From: JAJPJE01 sp963724985
GTDB lineage: Bacteria > Acidobacteriota > Terriglobia > Terriglobales > Acidobacteriaceae
Assembly (NCBI GenBank): GCA_963724985.1
Contig: CAVRWV010000026.1
Coordinates: forward strand, 75,387-139,386
DNA length: 64,000 bases
Direction: 5' to 3'
A program made the translations under genes and the position numbers. Below are positions 25,338-35,333 of the stretch, one piece after another; positions within the stretch are counted from its first letter, which is position 1; each line of letters opens with the position of its first letter. Under the pieces are notes generated by a model, which ran no database searches, was not told the origin of the DNA, and was given only the letters and a program-made list of their open reading frames with translations.

Positions 25338-26957
25338 TCAGCCGTGATCAAGAAACCCGGCATTGCGAAGGATGCGCCGTACTTTCTTCGGTGAAACAGA
25401 AAGCCGCTCCGCGACCCGCGAGATCTTTTTCCCCTCGCGTGCCCAGACTTTAGGAATCACGATCTCGGCGAATTCTTCCGAGACCTGCTGAAACGTCTTG
25501 TCGCCAACCATTCCTTCGGACCACGCTCGCAGTGTGTCGTCGATTCCCGAAGCACGCAGAACGCGCGACTTCAGCAGCAGCATCTCTTCCCACACGTGAT
25601 CGCGATCTTCCGGGCTGAGCAGGTCGCTGGCAGCCGCCACGCAGTGCTTCGCCTCCTCCCAGTCCTGAAAGAAGTCATTCGCAGCAGTTGAGCCACGTGA
25701 CAAATGCGCTTCCGCAATCAGCGATCGATTCTGCGTCTGCTGCGCCAGCCTGATCGCCTCATCCGAATATTGGCGAGCGGCGGTTGCATGGACCGCTGCA
25801 TCGGCATCCTCGCCCAACTGTTCGTCGACATGCGCATTCTCAGTTGCCGCCTGCAGAATACGTGCACGCGCCATCAGGATGTGATCGTTCTTGTCGTGCG
25901 CGAGTTGATAGGCACGAAATGCTTCGCCCGCCGCGACGTCGATCTCCCCGCCATCGAGATGCAGATAGCCAGTGTTTACCAGCACCGAACCTGTCCCGCC
26001 GTAGTGCTGATGCAACGCGTAGATTTCCCCGGCGCGTTGCAGATCCTGCAGCGCCAGTTGGCAAAGTTCGTTGAAACGTTGCTGATATCCGTCGACGCGA
26101 ACCGCAGCGGCTTTCCGGCCAGACTGACGCGCGCGCGCATCGATGCGCTTACGCAAATGCAAAGCGACCAGTCGCCGCACGTACGCAGCATTCACCAGCG
26201 CTCGCGCCAGATTACGATGAATCGGATCGCGATGACCGTACGTTTTCACCGCGCGATCGAAATGCTCGAGCGCTTCGGCGAATTTGCCGACCTGCCGCAC
26301 AATACGTCCGCGCGCGGACTCGATATTGCCGAGTGACAGCCAGTCGTCGGTCTTCGCCAGTTGCCGTTCAGCCTGGTCTAAAAGACGCAGCGCCTGCTCG
26401 GACTGCCCCTTCTGGAAAAGTAGCCAACTCTCTTGAATGCGAATCACGGCCGCCAGCTTTGGCGCGCCAATCTCTTCCATCAGTTCGCGACCAGCCACAA
26501 TATCGGTCCGAGCTGCGTCGTACTCGCCCTTCTTGCGATGAGAGCGTCCCTTCCAGAAATGAGCGATTGCGATCAGGCGCTTGTCTCCCAATTCCTCTCT
26601 GGCGTTCAGTACGAAGTCGAGCAGGCGAATGGCAGAATCGGATTCTTCCAACACGATTGCGCAGAACGCTTCGGCCATACGTAAGAGCAGGAACTCAAGG
26701 AACGGCATCCGCCGCCGGATCGCGTGCGGGAATTTGGCAAGCGCCTCTTCCACCAGCTTTGCATCGCCGTAGCCCAAATCCACCCATTGTGCGATCGAGA
26801 GCATCAGGGCAGCAGCATTGGGTTGTTCAGGAGTGAACCCATGCAGCAGCGCCTTATGTTGATCGAGCAGCGAAAAACCGAGCGAAATTCGGCGCTCGAT
26901 CAGCGCGTCAATCAACGCCTGATTGAGCTGGTGAACCGACAGTAGCCGCCTGGGCAT
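25338..26957 (-). CDS. TPR protein with C-terminal Fis-type helix-turn-helix
   Basis: 539 aa, cytoplasmic. About 480 residues are helical repeats of TPR type (for example RLIAIAHFWKGRSHRKKGEYDAA, QSEQALRLLDQAERQLAKTDDW, KFAEALEHFDRAVKTYG). The last 45 residues form a Fis/HTH_8-like DNA-binding motif (VWAREGKKISRVAERLSVSPKKVRRILRNAGF). There is no receiver or AAA+ domain. It is divergent from aceA with about 240 bases between them, so a role in controlling the glyoxylate shunt is a reasonable guess. I know of no characterised regulator with this layout. Confidence 0.72.
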   Translation of the reverse strand: MPRRLLSVHQLNQALIDALIERRISLGFSLLDQHKALLHGFTPEQPNAAALMLSIAQWVDLGYGDAKLVEEALAKFPHAIRRRMPFLEFLLLRMAEAFCAIVLEESDSAIRLLDFVLNAREELGDKRLIAIAHFWKGRSHRKKGEYDAARTDIVAGRELMEEIGAPKLAAVIRIQESWLLFQKGQSEQALRLLDQAERQLAKTDDWLSLGNIESARGRIVRQVGKFAEALEHFDRAVKTYGHRDPIHRNLARALVNAAYVRRLVALHLRKRIDARARQSGRKAAAVRVDGYQQRFNELCQLALQDLQRAGEIYALHQHYGGTGSVLVNTGYLHLDGGEIDVAAGEAFRAYQLAHDKNDHILMARARILQAATENAHVDEQLGEDADAAVHATAARQYSDEAIRLAQQTQNRSLIAEAHLSRGSTAANDFFQDWEEAKHCVAAASDLLSPEDRDHVWEEMLLLKSRVLRASGIDDTLRAWSEGMVGDKTFQQVSEEFAEIVIPKVWAREGKKISRVAERLSVSPKKVRRILRNAGFLDHG

Positions 26958-27196
26958 GTGCTGATTCTAGGCCGCTGGTCCAAATTGGTCGAGTAGCGGC
27001 TATTTTCGTTGTCGAATAGATGCGCCCTTCTGGCCAAATCAAGCGTCCACGCCCGCTTTGTGGGGTTTCTCTAGATGCCATCACTCACCTTATCGGGCGA
27101 TGGTCGAATCGCTCGCTCGTCCGATTCGGACTAGCACCGATTGCTCCACTTCCGAATCTGGCTTCTAATTTAGGTCAGTTCGAAGACGGAGAAACG

Positions 27197-28564
27197 ATGA
27201 ATCAGCAACCAACCAACCACCACTGGAACACATCCCGCTGGGAAGGCATTACTCGCACTTATACGCCGGAAGATGTTGCCCGCCTCAGTGGGACCGTGCG
27301 CATCGAGTACACGCTGGCGCGCAATGGCGCCGAGAAGTTATGGCAGTTTCTGCAAAACGAGTCGCATGTTGCAGCGCTGGGCGCGCTCACCGGCAATCAA
27401 GCCGTGGAAATGGCGCAAGCTGGTTTGAAAGCGATTTACATGAGCGGATGGCAGGTAGCTGCAGACGCCAACCTCTCCGGACAGATGTATCCGGACCAGA
27501 GCTTATATCCCGTAAACAGCGTTCCAACGGTGGTTCGAAACCTTAACAATGCGCTGCTGCGCGCCGATCAGATTTCGCACAGCGAGGGTCGAGACGGAAT
27601 CGACTGGATGCTGCCTATCGTTGCCGACGCCGAAGCTGGATTCGGCGGGACACTGAACGCGTTCGAACTGATGAAGAGTATGATCGAAGCCGGCGCCGCC
27701 GGTGTGCACTTCGAAGACCAGCTTTCTTCCGCGAAGAAGTGCGGCCACCTCGGCGGCAAAGTGCTGGTGCCAACCCAGGAAGCGATCCAGAAACTCGTCG
27801 CTGCGAGGCTGGCTGCGGACACACTCGGCGTCCCCACGATTCTCATCGCCCGTACCGACGCCAACTCTGCCGGACTCATGACCAGCGATTGCGATCCACG
27901 CGACCGGCAATTTCTCACCGGCGAACGTACGACCGAAGGCTTCTTCCGCATGACCGGAGGTCTCGACGCCGCCGTCGCTCGCGGCATCGCTTATGCGCCG
28001 TATGCCGATCTGCTCTGGTGGGAAACCTCCGAACCGAACATGGACGAAGCGCGCCGTTATGCCGGCGCAATCCATGAGTTCTTCCCGGACAAGATGCTTG
28101 CCTATAACTGCTCGCCATCTTTCCACTGGAAGGCGAAGCTTAATGAAAACGACATCGCTAACTTCCAGCGAGAACTCGCCACGATGGGATATAAATTTCA
28201 GTTCGTGACCCTGGCTGGCTTCCATGCGCTCAATCTCTCTATGTTTGAGCTGGCGCGTGACTATGCTCGCCGCGGGATGACAGCCTACTCCCAACTACAG
28301 CAGCGCGAATTCGAAATGACAAAAGAAGGATACGGCGGCGTGAAGCATCAGCGCTTCGTCGGCACCGGCTATTTCGATGCGGTGGCAACCACTATTGCGG
28401 CCGGCGAGACGTCCATCGTTGCTCTTCCTGGCTCGACCGAAGCCGACCAGTTCGAGATCGGCATCGGCAAACACGAGGACAAAGACGAGTTTGCCGACAT
28501 CGTTACGTCACTCACGAAGACCGGAACTGGAGCATCATCGCCCGCCGGCCTAACCGATATCTAA
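27197..28564 (+). CDS. aceA: Isocitrate lyase
   Basis: 455 aa. Cleaves isocitrate to glyoxylate and succinate, the first step of the glyoxylate shunt. The catalytic signature is intact (AKKCGHLGGK, with the active-site Cys), as are VADAEAGFGG and TDANSAGLMTSDCDPRD. The length fits the short bacterial form. I start at 27197 because the protein begins there in the normal way and GGAG lies six bases upstream; the open frame extends further back to 27020 without conservation. The next gene, aceB, follows after 26 bases, so the two are very likely cotranscribed. Confidence 0.94.
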   Translation: MNQQPTNHHWNTSRWEGITRTYTPEDVARLSGTVRIEYTLARNGAEKLWQFLQNESHVAALGALTGNQAVEMAQAGLKAIYMSGWQVAADANLSGQMYPDQSLYPVNSVPTVVRNLNNALLRADQISHSEGRDGIDWMLPIVADAEAGFGGTLNAFELMKSMIEAGAAGVHFEDQLSSAKKCGHLGGKVLVPTQEAIQKLVAARLAADTLGVPTILIARTDANSAGLMTSDCDPRDRQFLTGERTTEGFFRMTGGLDAAVARGIAYAPYADLLWWETSEPNMDEARRYAGAIHEFFPDKMLAYNCSPSFHWKAKLNENDIANFQRELATMGYKFQFVTLAGFHALNLSMFELARDYARRGMTAYSQLQQREFEMTKEGYGGVKHQRFVGTGYFDAVATTIAAGETSIVALPGSTEADQFEIGIGKHEDKDEFADIVTSLTKTGTGASSPAGLTDI

Positions 28565-28590
28565 CCAGTCGTACGCGGTGAGGATGGCAT

Positions 28591-30174
28591 ATGAGTTCAA
28601 CGATACAAGTTCCAACTGGCGAGCGCACTAGTTTCGAGCAGCAAGTGCTGACCCCTGGTGCTATCGAGTTTCTCCAACAGCTTCATCGGCGCTTTGAACC
28701 CACGCGGCAAGGGTTGCTGCAGGCGCGACGCAAGCGTCAGGAGCAACTCGATCGCGGCGAGCAACCCGATTTTCTCGAAAGCACACGCGAGATCCGCGAG
28801 CGTGAATGGCGCGTCGCTCCCATTCCCGCCGACCTGCTAGACCGGCGTGTGGAGATCACCGGGCCGACCGATCGCAAGATGCTGATCAACGCGCTGAATT
28901 CCGGCGCGAATGTCTACATGGCCGATTTCGAGGATTCGAATGCGCCAACGTGGAGCAACTGCCTGGAAGGTCAGCAAAACCTGCGTGACGCAGTCGCGGG
29001 GACAATTGAGTTCGTCTCCCCTGAAGGGAAGGAATACCGGATCAAGCCGAATCCCGCGGTGTTGTTCGTTCGCCCTCGCGGGTGGCACTTAAACGAAAAA
29101 CATTTCAAGGTCGACGGGACCGCAATCTCGGCATCGCTGTTCGACTTCGGATTGTTCTTCTTCCACAACGCGACCGCGCTGGTGAAGAAAGGCACCGCAC
29201 CTTACTTCTATCTGCCGAAGATGGAAGCTCATCCGGAAGCGCGGCTGTGGAACGACGTTTTCCTCTTTGCTCAGGAATATGTCGGTATTCCCAGGGGAAC
29301 CATTCGCGCGACCGTGCTGATCGAAACCATTACGGCGGCGTTCGAGATGGACGAGATTCTCTATGAGTTGCGTGATCATTCTGCCGGGCTGAATTGTGGA
29401 CGCTGGGATTACATCTTCAGCTTCATCAAGAAATTCCGTAATCATGCGGATCACGTTTTGCCCGATCGCAGCGTGGTGACCATGGAACAGCCGTTCCTGC
29501 GATCGTATGTCGAACTCCTGATTCACACCTGTCACCGACGTGGCATTCACGCGATGGGCGGAATGGCCGCACAGATTCCGATCCGCAACAATCCCGAGGC
29601 GAATGACGCGGCGATGGAACGCGTTCGCCAGGACAAGCTTCGCGAAGTTCGCGCCGGGCACGATGGCACGTGGGTCGCGCATCCGGGATTGGTGCCGATA
29701 GCACGCGAAATCTTCGACGAGTACATGAAGACGCCGAACCAGATTCACGCTCCGAAGGAAGCGCGGTCGCGAATCACCGCCGCCAATCTGCTCGAAATCC
29801 CGCATGGCGCCATCACCGAGAAAGGACTGCGCCGGAACATCGACGTTGCCCTCCAATATCTGCAGGCGTGGTTGGGCGGATTGGGGTGCGTCCCGATTTA
29901 CGATTTGATGGAAGATGCCGCCACGGCGGAAATCTGTCGCGCGCAAACCTGGCAGTGGCTTCGCTATGGCGCGCATTTCGACGACGGACGACCGATCACC
30001 ACCGATCTCTTCGAGCGAATGCTGAATGAAGTAGTCGCGGACGTCAGTAAGCGTGCGACTGGAAATGGTGGAACGCCGGCCAATCTGCAAAAAGCCGCCG
30101 ACTTGTTGCGGCAAATGTCGGAAGGCGAGTTCGAAGAGTTCCTCACTTCCGTCGCGTATCAATACCTCCCCTGA
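28591..30174 (+). CDS. aceB: Malate synthase A
   Basis: 527 aa, the usual length of the A isoform. Condenses glyoxylate with acetyl-CoA to malate, completing the glyoxylate shunt with the preceding isocitrate lyase. Visible family segments are VYMADFEDSNAPTWSN, RPRGWHLNEKH, YFYLPKMEAHPEARLWNDVF, RGTIRATVLIETITAAFEMDEILYELRDHSAGLNCGRWDYIFS and GMAAQIPIRNNP. GAGG precedes the ATG. The pair allows growth on acetate or fatty acids. Confidence 0.95.
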   Translation: MSSTIQVPTGERTSFEQQVLTPGAIEFLQQLHRRFEPTRQGLLQARRKRQEQLDRGEQPDFLESTREIREREWRVAPIPADLLDRRVEITGPTDRKMLINALNSGANVYMADFEDSNAPTWSNCLEGQQNLRDAVAGTIEFVSPEGKEYRIKPNPAVLFVRPRGWHLNEKHFKVDGTAISASLFDFGLFFFHNATALVKKGTAPYFYLPKMEAHPEARLWNDVFLFAQEYVGIPRGTIRATVLIETITAAFEMDEILYELRDHSAGLNCGRWDYIFSFIKKFRNHADHVLPDRSVVTMEQPFLRSYVELLIHTCHRRGIHAMGGMAAQIPIRNNPEANDAAMERVRQDKLREVRAGHDGTWVAHPGLVPIAREIFDEYMKTPNQIHAPKEARSRITAANLLEIPHGAITEKGLRRNIDVALQYLQAWLGGLGCVPIYDLMEDAATAEICRAQTWQWLRYGAHFDDGRPITTDLFERMLNEVVADVSKRATGNGGTPANLQKAADLLRQMSEGEFEEFLTSVAYQYLP

Positions 30175-30313
30175 GTTGTTCCCGGACAGCTCGTCAGCTC
30201 GGTAATCCGCGTCGTTTGCGGAGCCGAGTTGGCGAACTGGTAGCTACCGTCTCATAAATATTGAGCACCATACCTTGCGCTCGCTTCATCCGTTATAGGG
30301 AAAGCGAGATTCG

Positions 30314-31270
30314 ATGAACGCAAGACTGAACGCTCCACGCCTGTCAGGCTTCCTATTCCTACTGTCGCTCGCAGCGATTGGCACAGCCGCTGCGCAACTA
30401 TCTCCGTCCACGCAAGTGGCGGCGCGCATGGTAGTCACGGCGGTGGCTTCCAAGGGATCAGACGTGCCTGCCATCTCCCGCGAAGACGTCATGGTCCGCG
30501 AAGGTAAAGATCGCGATAAAGTTCTGGATTGGGTCGCAGCAACTGGCGATCATGCCGGGCTCGAACTTTTTCTGATGATCGATGATTCGGCGGGCGACAA
30601 CGTCGGCTCGCAGTTAGAAGATATGCGGAAATTCATCCTGGCGCAGCCTGCTACGACCGCGGTCGGCGTCGCATACATGCGGAATGGAACGGCGCAAGTA
30701 CTGCAAGACCCGACTGCCGATCACCAGCAAGCAGCGAAGACTCTGCGACTCCCCACCGGAGTTCCCGGCGTAAACGCCAGTCCCTATTTCTCGCTTTCCG
30801 ATCTAATCAAGAGGTGGCCGTCATCGCCTAATCGCCACGAAGTGCTGATGATTACCAGCGGCGCGGATGGCTACTGGAGCAACGGGCCGGATGATCCTTA
30901 CGTCGACAGCGCCATTGGCGACGCACAGCGCGCCGGCGTCATCGTCTTCTCGATCTACAATCCCGGCGCCGGGCACTTTGGTCAAAGCTTCTATCGAGGT
31001 TGGTATGGCCAGATGTTTCTCTCCCAAGTTTCAGAGAGAACCGGTGGCGAATCCTACTACAACAATTTCTCCGGACCTGCAGTTTCGTTCTCGCCTTATC
31101 TGAACCAGCTGTCCGAGAGGTTACTCCATCAGTACTGGCTGGCGTTTGCACCGAAGCCGCGAAAGAAAGCCGGCCTGCAACCGGTTAAGGTGATGACCGA
31201 AGTTCCAAACGCAGAGCTGGTCGCCGCCGATAGAGCATGGGTGCCAGCGACGCCTGGAGCCGCCGAATAA
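30314..31270 (+). CDS. Exported VWA-like protein, acidobacterial type
   Basis: 318 aa. A signal peptide (about 1-27) precedes a divergent VWA fold: LELFLMIDDSAGDNVGSQLEDMRKFI is the first strand-helix unit, with D-D-S-A-G in place of the standard D-x-S-x-S, so metal binding may be lost; LMITSGADGYW is the fourth strand. The C-terminal strand QYWLAFAPKPRKKAGLQPVKVMTE matches acidobacterial VWFA-related proteins. It follows aceB after 139 bases and may be a separate unit. Function unknown. Confidence 0.7.
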   Translation: MNARLNAPRLSGFLFLLSLAAIGTAAAQLSPSTQVAARMVVTAVASKGSDVPAISREDVMVREGKDRDKVLDWVAATGDHAGLELFLMIDDSAGDNVGSQLEDMRKFILAQPATTAVGVAYMRNGTAQVLQDPTADHQQAAKTLRLPTGVPGVNASPYFSLSDLIKRWPSSPNRHEVLMITSGADGYWSNGPDDPYVDSAIGDAQRAGVIVFSIYNPGAGHFGQSFYRGWYGQMFLSQVSERTGGESYYNNFSGPAVSFSPYLNQLSERLLHQYWLAFAPKPRKKAGLQPVKVMTEVPNAELVAADRAWVPATPGAAE

Positions 31271-31303
31271 AGGTCGCGAGGCGCCCAGTCGCGGACTTCG
31301 CCG

Positions 31304-32026
31304 CTACATCTTCTTCCAGATCATGTCCTCGTTGTTGCGGCGGTCGATGAGTGCATCGACTTTCCCGTTCTCATCGCGGCGGAAGACGAAACGGCCCTCC
31401 ACTCCGGCGCGGAAGAAGATGTCCGCAGCTTCCACGGTCAACAACTCGCGCTTACGCCCGGTTCTCTGCGAATAAAGTTCATTCGCCTCGAGGGAGACGG
31501 TTCTCGTGATCCCGGGCGCGAGTTGATAAGTTCCTACGTAGTCGCTGAGTTTGTTGACGTCTGCTTTGCCGGGCGCGGGATCTTCGTAGTAACGAAGCGC
31601 CTGGCCCGCCACGATTTGCCACTGACCGTTGCGCAGCATCCACGTATCGGTTCCGTGATAACGCGCTGTCATATTCTGACCGTACACAGTTTCCGTTTCG
31701 TCGAGATCGTAGCTCAGGATCGCGGTCTGGCCGAGGATGCGGCTCTTCGGTCTGACGAGCTTGATCGTTCCCGAATACCCGGTCGGAAGAGGTGTGACAT
31801 CGGCGACAAGCGCAGCCTTGTCCATGGCGCGGCCTTTCTCATCGAAGTACATCGCGTCGTCCGCGAAATACTGCTTCCACGGTTTCTGATCTCCAATCGC
31901 GACCGCGTCGAACAGCTCCTGCGTTCTGCGCACGAGTTCTTCTTGCGTGATCACAGTGCTAGCAGAGGAGGACGGTACCGCGGTCTGCGGCGCGAGCAAG
32001 AGGGCGGCGAAAAGAATGGACCACAT
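31304..32026 (-). CDS. Exported SnoaL/DUF4440-like protein
   Basis: 240 aa. A short signal peptide (about 1-18) precedes an NTF2-like cone fold (about 25-145): ELFDAVAIGDQKPWKQYFADDAMYFDEKG ... ILSYDLDETETVYGQNMTARYHGTDTWMLRNGQWQIVAGQ. A second small beta domain follows (LSDYVGTYQLAPGITRTVSLEANELYSQ ...), typical of DUF3471-like tails in acidobacterial and Bacteroidetes proteins. Such proteins act as binding modules or are uncharacterised. No catalytic residues can be assigned. Confidence 0.72.
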   Translation of the reverse strand: MWSILFAALLLAPQTAVPSSSASTVITQEELVRRTQELFDAVAIGDQKPWKQYFADDAMYFDEKGRAMDKAALVADVTPLPTGYSGTIKLVRPKSRILGQTAILSYDLDETETVYGQNMTARYHGTDTWMLRNGQWQIVAGQALRYYEDPAPGKADVNKLSDYVGTYQLAPGITRTVSLEANELYSQRTGRKRELLTVEAADIFFRAGVEGRFVFRRDENGKVDALIDRRNNEDMIWKKM

Positions 32027-32250
32027 GGGATCGGGGACCTCGGGTCGATTCTATCGCTCCAGCACGACATGACCGTACTTGATGATCACCAGATTTGCGG
32101 CAGTCGTCCCTGTGGCCCGTCTATCTGCTCCCACGGCGTGTCAGCCGTGCCACAGACATGCTTCGTGACATTTTGCGCAAGTGCTTGCGAATCAATTGCT
32201 GGATATATGGCGCGAACCGTGCACTTCGACAGGCGCCCAAGGAGGCGCAT

Positions 32251-33066
32251 ATGAAATCCAGCAAGACGAACAGCCAAATCACCAAACATAATCGCCGCGC
32301 AGTATTGTTGCTCGGCACAATCGCTACGTTGTTGGCCGCGGTAGCGTGCACCAATAAACCGAAGCCGTCTACGAGTTCCGAAAAGCCTGTGGGCGCGATG
32401 GTTCGCCCAGTGGCGATGGAAACCAGCACCGCCCCGGTCGCCAAACTCGCTTCGGCAGAGATCACGGAAAAAGCTTCTCCAGCGGAACGGCCGGCGGCGA
32501 AACCAATCACCTTCAAGAGCCGCGACTACGGCGTTTCGTTTGTCTATCCCTGGCAGTACACGTTTCTGAATGCGAAAACCGTGGCCAAGGGTGACGAATC
32601 GTTCCGTCCAAAGCCGGATGGCAGCGACAGCCAATTCACGCTCGCCCGGATCGAAATTCCAAAGGGCTTCTATGCCGACACGGACCTGAAGAACGCGTAC
32701 TTCACGCTCAGCCTGAACCAGGACATCGGGGAGCAGGATTGCGTAGCTTTGACTGGTCCGGACAAGAATGGTGAAGTCCGCAACGAGTCGATCAACGGGG
32801 TGAACTTCCGCTGGACGGAGATGGAGAACGGTGGTCGTGGCCGCGCGAGCAAGGTTCGCAACTACGTCAGCTTCGCCAACGATACCTGCTACGAGGTGGA
32901 GATGGGCGTGAACACCGAGAGCGACGGGATTTCGCGAGAGGTCGATCCCGATCAGGTGATGCGGCGCCTGAACGCGATACTGAAGACGGTTGTGATCCAA
33001 TCGTCGACGGCCGCGCCTCAACTGAAGAGCTCTGCGGAACCGAAACCGCTGCCTCCACAGAATTGA
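32251..33066 (+). CDS. Predicted lipoprotein of unknown function
   Basis: 271 aa. The lipobox is VAC (about residue 33), preceded by a good hydrophobic stretch. The low-complexity linker (about 35-85) is Pro/Ala/Ser rich. The globular part (FKSRDYGVSFVYPWQYTFLNAKTV ... FTLARIEIPKGFYADTDLKNAYFTLSLN ... CYEVEMGVNT) has the layout of PsbP/DUF1795-like domains with two conserved cysteines. The ATG at 32251 has GGAGG five bases upstream and is preferred over upstream in-frame codons. Confidence 0.7.
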   Translation: MKSSKTNSQITKHNRRAVLLLGTIATLLAAVACTNKPKPSTSSEKPVGAMVRPVAMETSTAPVAKLASAEITEKASPAERPAAKPITFKSRDYGVSFVYPWQYTFLNAKTVAKGDESFRPKPDGSDSQFTLARIEIPKGFYADTDLKNAYFTLSLNQDIGEQDCVALTGPDKNGEVRNESINGVNFRWTEMENGGRGRASKVRNYVSFANDTCYEVEMGVNTESDGISREVDPDQVMRRLNAILKTVVIQSSTAAPQLKSSAEPKPLPPQN

Positions 33067-33226
33067 CCCGCGTCATCCCTGGGCGCAGCCAGCCGCCGGT
33101 TGCGCCCAGCTTCAGTCAGTTCTGCAGGAGATATCGTCCCTCCTCAGGCATCCGCTACAATTGAGCTACTCCGAATGAGTTCGATGCGTGCTCTTATTAG
33201 TCTCAATATGTGGGGGGGGATTTTGC

Positions 33227-35191
33227 ATGATTTTTGTGTCTTCGTTGCGACGTTGGATATTAGGGATTGTTCTGGTGGCGATCGCGCCTGCGATCCACGC
33301 TCAAACTTCAGCAGGTGACCCGGATGTTCCTGCTAAGTTCACAGCGCCAACGGCGTCTTACGATTACATCAAGCGCGACGTGATGATCCCCATGCGCGAC
33401 GGCGTAAAACTTTACACCGTCATCGTGATCCCCAAGGGCGCGAAGAACGCACCCATCATCCTGACACGCACTCCCTACAACGCCGCCAAGCGCGCAGAGC
33501 GGTCCCGCTCGCCACACATGCTGGACATTCTTCCGCAGGGCGATGAGGTCTTCGTCCGCGACGGCTATATCCGCGTGTTCCAGGACATCCGCGGCAAATA
33601 TGGATCGGAAGGCGAGTATTTTATGACTCGCTTCCTGCGCGGCCCGTTCAACACGAGCGCCACGGACGACTCTACCGACGCCTATGACACCATCGACTGG
33701 CTGGTGAAGAACGTTCCCGAGTCGAACGGCAAAGTCGGTATGCTCGGCAGTTCCTACGAGGGTTTTACGGTTGTGGAAGCGCTAGTCAATCCGCATCCGG
33801 CCCTGAAGGTGGCTGCGCCGATGAGCCCCATGGTCGATGGATGGATGGGCGACGACTGGTTTCACTTCGGCGCATTCCGGCAAACTAACTTCGATTACTT
33901 CACGGATCAGACCACTGTTCGTGGCGAAGGCCACCCAATCCCCCGTGAAGGTTACGACGATTACACCAACTATCTTCGAGCAGGATCAGCAGGCGATTTC
34001 GCAAAAGCTGCGGGCTTGGATCAGTTGCCCTGGTGGCGCAAAACTGCCGAGCATCCTGCGTACGATGCATTCTGGCAAGCACAGGCACTCGACCGCGTGA
34101 TGGCCGCGCAGCCGCTGAAGGTTCCGACCATGTGGATTCAGGGACTCTGGGATCAGGAAGATATGTGGGGCGCCATTCACAGCTACCAGGTGGTTGAACC
34201 GAAAGATACTGCCAACAACATGAATTTCCTGGTGATGGGTCCGTGGCGGCACAGTGGAGTGAACTACGACGGTTCGTCGCTCGGTCCCCTGAAGTGGGAT
34301 GGCGACACAGCGCTGCAATTCCGGCGCGACGTGCTCAAGCCGTTCTTCGATCAGTATCTGAAGGATGGCGCGCCCGGGGCGAATACGCCACCGGTCTTTA
34401 TCTACAACACCGGCGCGAATCATTGGGACCGGTTCAAATCATGGCCACTGGCGTGTCCGGATTGCGCCACAAAATCGAAGCCACTGTATCTGACCAGCGG
34501 CTTTGGATTGTCGTTCACCGCGCCGTCGGAAAAGAGCTCTTCATCGTCCGCGTATGACGAATACGTCTCCGACCCGCAGAAGCCCGTACCCTACATCCCA
34601 AGACCAGTAGAGGCTGACGATCACAATGCGTGGACGCGATGGCTGGTCGACGATCAGCGCTTTGTGGATGGCCGTCCCGACGTCCTGTCTTACGAGACGC
34701 CAGCGCTCACCGAGCCAGTGCGCATCAGCGGCACGCCCGTTGTCAACCTCGTTGCGTCCACTACTGGGACTGACAGCGACTGGGTGGTGAAACTGATCGA
34801 CGTCTATCCCGACCAGGTGCCAAGCCAAAAGGAAATGGGCGGCTACCAGCTTGCTGTTGCGATGGACATCTTCCGCGGACGTTATCGCGAGAGCTTTGAA
34901 ACGGCAAAGCCGATCGCCGCGAATACTCCTCTGGCCTACAAATTCATCCTGCCAACCACGAATCACGTGTTCCAGCCGGGACACAGAATCATGGTGCAAG
35001 TGCAATCGAGTTGGTTCCCGCTCTACGATCGCAATCCGCAGACCTTCGTTCCCAACATGTTCTTCGCAAAACCGGGAGATTATGTGAAAGCAACGCAGCG
35101 GATCTATCACGCCGACGGAGCGGCAAGCTTCATCGATCTGCCGGTGGTTCCGGTGCAACAGCAATCCTTTTCGCCAGTCGCAGAGAGGTGA
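33227..35191 (+). CDS. Exported CocE/NonD family alpha/beta hydrolase
   Basis: 654 aa. A signal peptide (about 1-24, ending IHA-QT) precedes an X-Pro dipeptidyl-peptidase S15-type hydrolase domain: MIPMRDGVKLYTVIVIPKG, the nucleophile elbow GMLGSSYEGF (Ser), and FLVMGPWRHSG, which holds the catalytic His. The C-terminal jelly roll (GTPVVNLVASTTGTDSDWVVKLIDVYPD ... FQPGHRIMVQVQSSWFPLYDRNPQT) is the family's second domain. Members include alpha-amino-acid ester hydrolases, glutaryl-7-ACA acylases and cocaine esterase. Here the peptide or ester substrate is unknown. The ATG at 33227 follows a G-rich stretch; an in-frame ATG 13 codons upstream is less likely. Confidence 0.85.
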   Translation: MIFVSSLRRWILGIVLVAIAPAIHAQTSAGDPDVPAKFTAPTASYDYIKRDVMIPMRDGVKLYTVIVIPKGAKNAPIILTRTPYNAAKRAERSRSPHMLDILPQGDEVFVRDGYIRVFQDIRGKYGSEGEYFMTRFLRGPFNTSATDDSTDAYDTIDWLVKNVPESNGKVGMLGSSYEGFTVVEALVNPHPALKVAAPMSPMVDGWMGDDWFHFGAFRQTNFDYFTDQTTVRGEGHPIPREGYDDYTNYLRAGSAGDFAKAAGLDQLPWWRKTAEHPAYDAFWQAQALDRVMAAQPLKVPTMWIQGLWDQEDMWGAIHSYQVVEPKDTANNMNFLVMGPWRHSGVNYDGSSLGPLKWDGDTALQFRRDVLKPFFDQYLKDGAPGANTPPVFIYNTGANHWDRFKSWPLACPDCATKSKPLYLTSGFGLSFTAPSEKSSSSSAYDEYVSDPQKPVPYIPRPVEADDHNAWTRWLVDDQRFVDGRPDVLSYETPALTEPVRISGTPVVNLVASTTGTDSDWVVKLIDVYPDQVPSQKEMGGYQLAVAMDIFRGRYRESFETAKPIAANTPLAYKFILPTTNHVFQPGHRIMVQVQSSWFPLYDRNPQTFVPNMFFAKPGDYVKATQRIYHADGAASFIDLPVVPVQQQSFSPVAER

Positions 35192-35333
35192 CGAGCGTCC
35201 TGTCGCCCGTTCGCATTTAGAAAGTAAGATAAGAGAGCAGAGGCAAGCAGGGCATAGGACTGAAGCGCACATGCGTTGCGGTCCCACGTCCCAAAGTTAA
35301 ATCCACTCTGCCAGAAGCATTACAACCGGGCTG

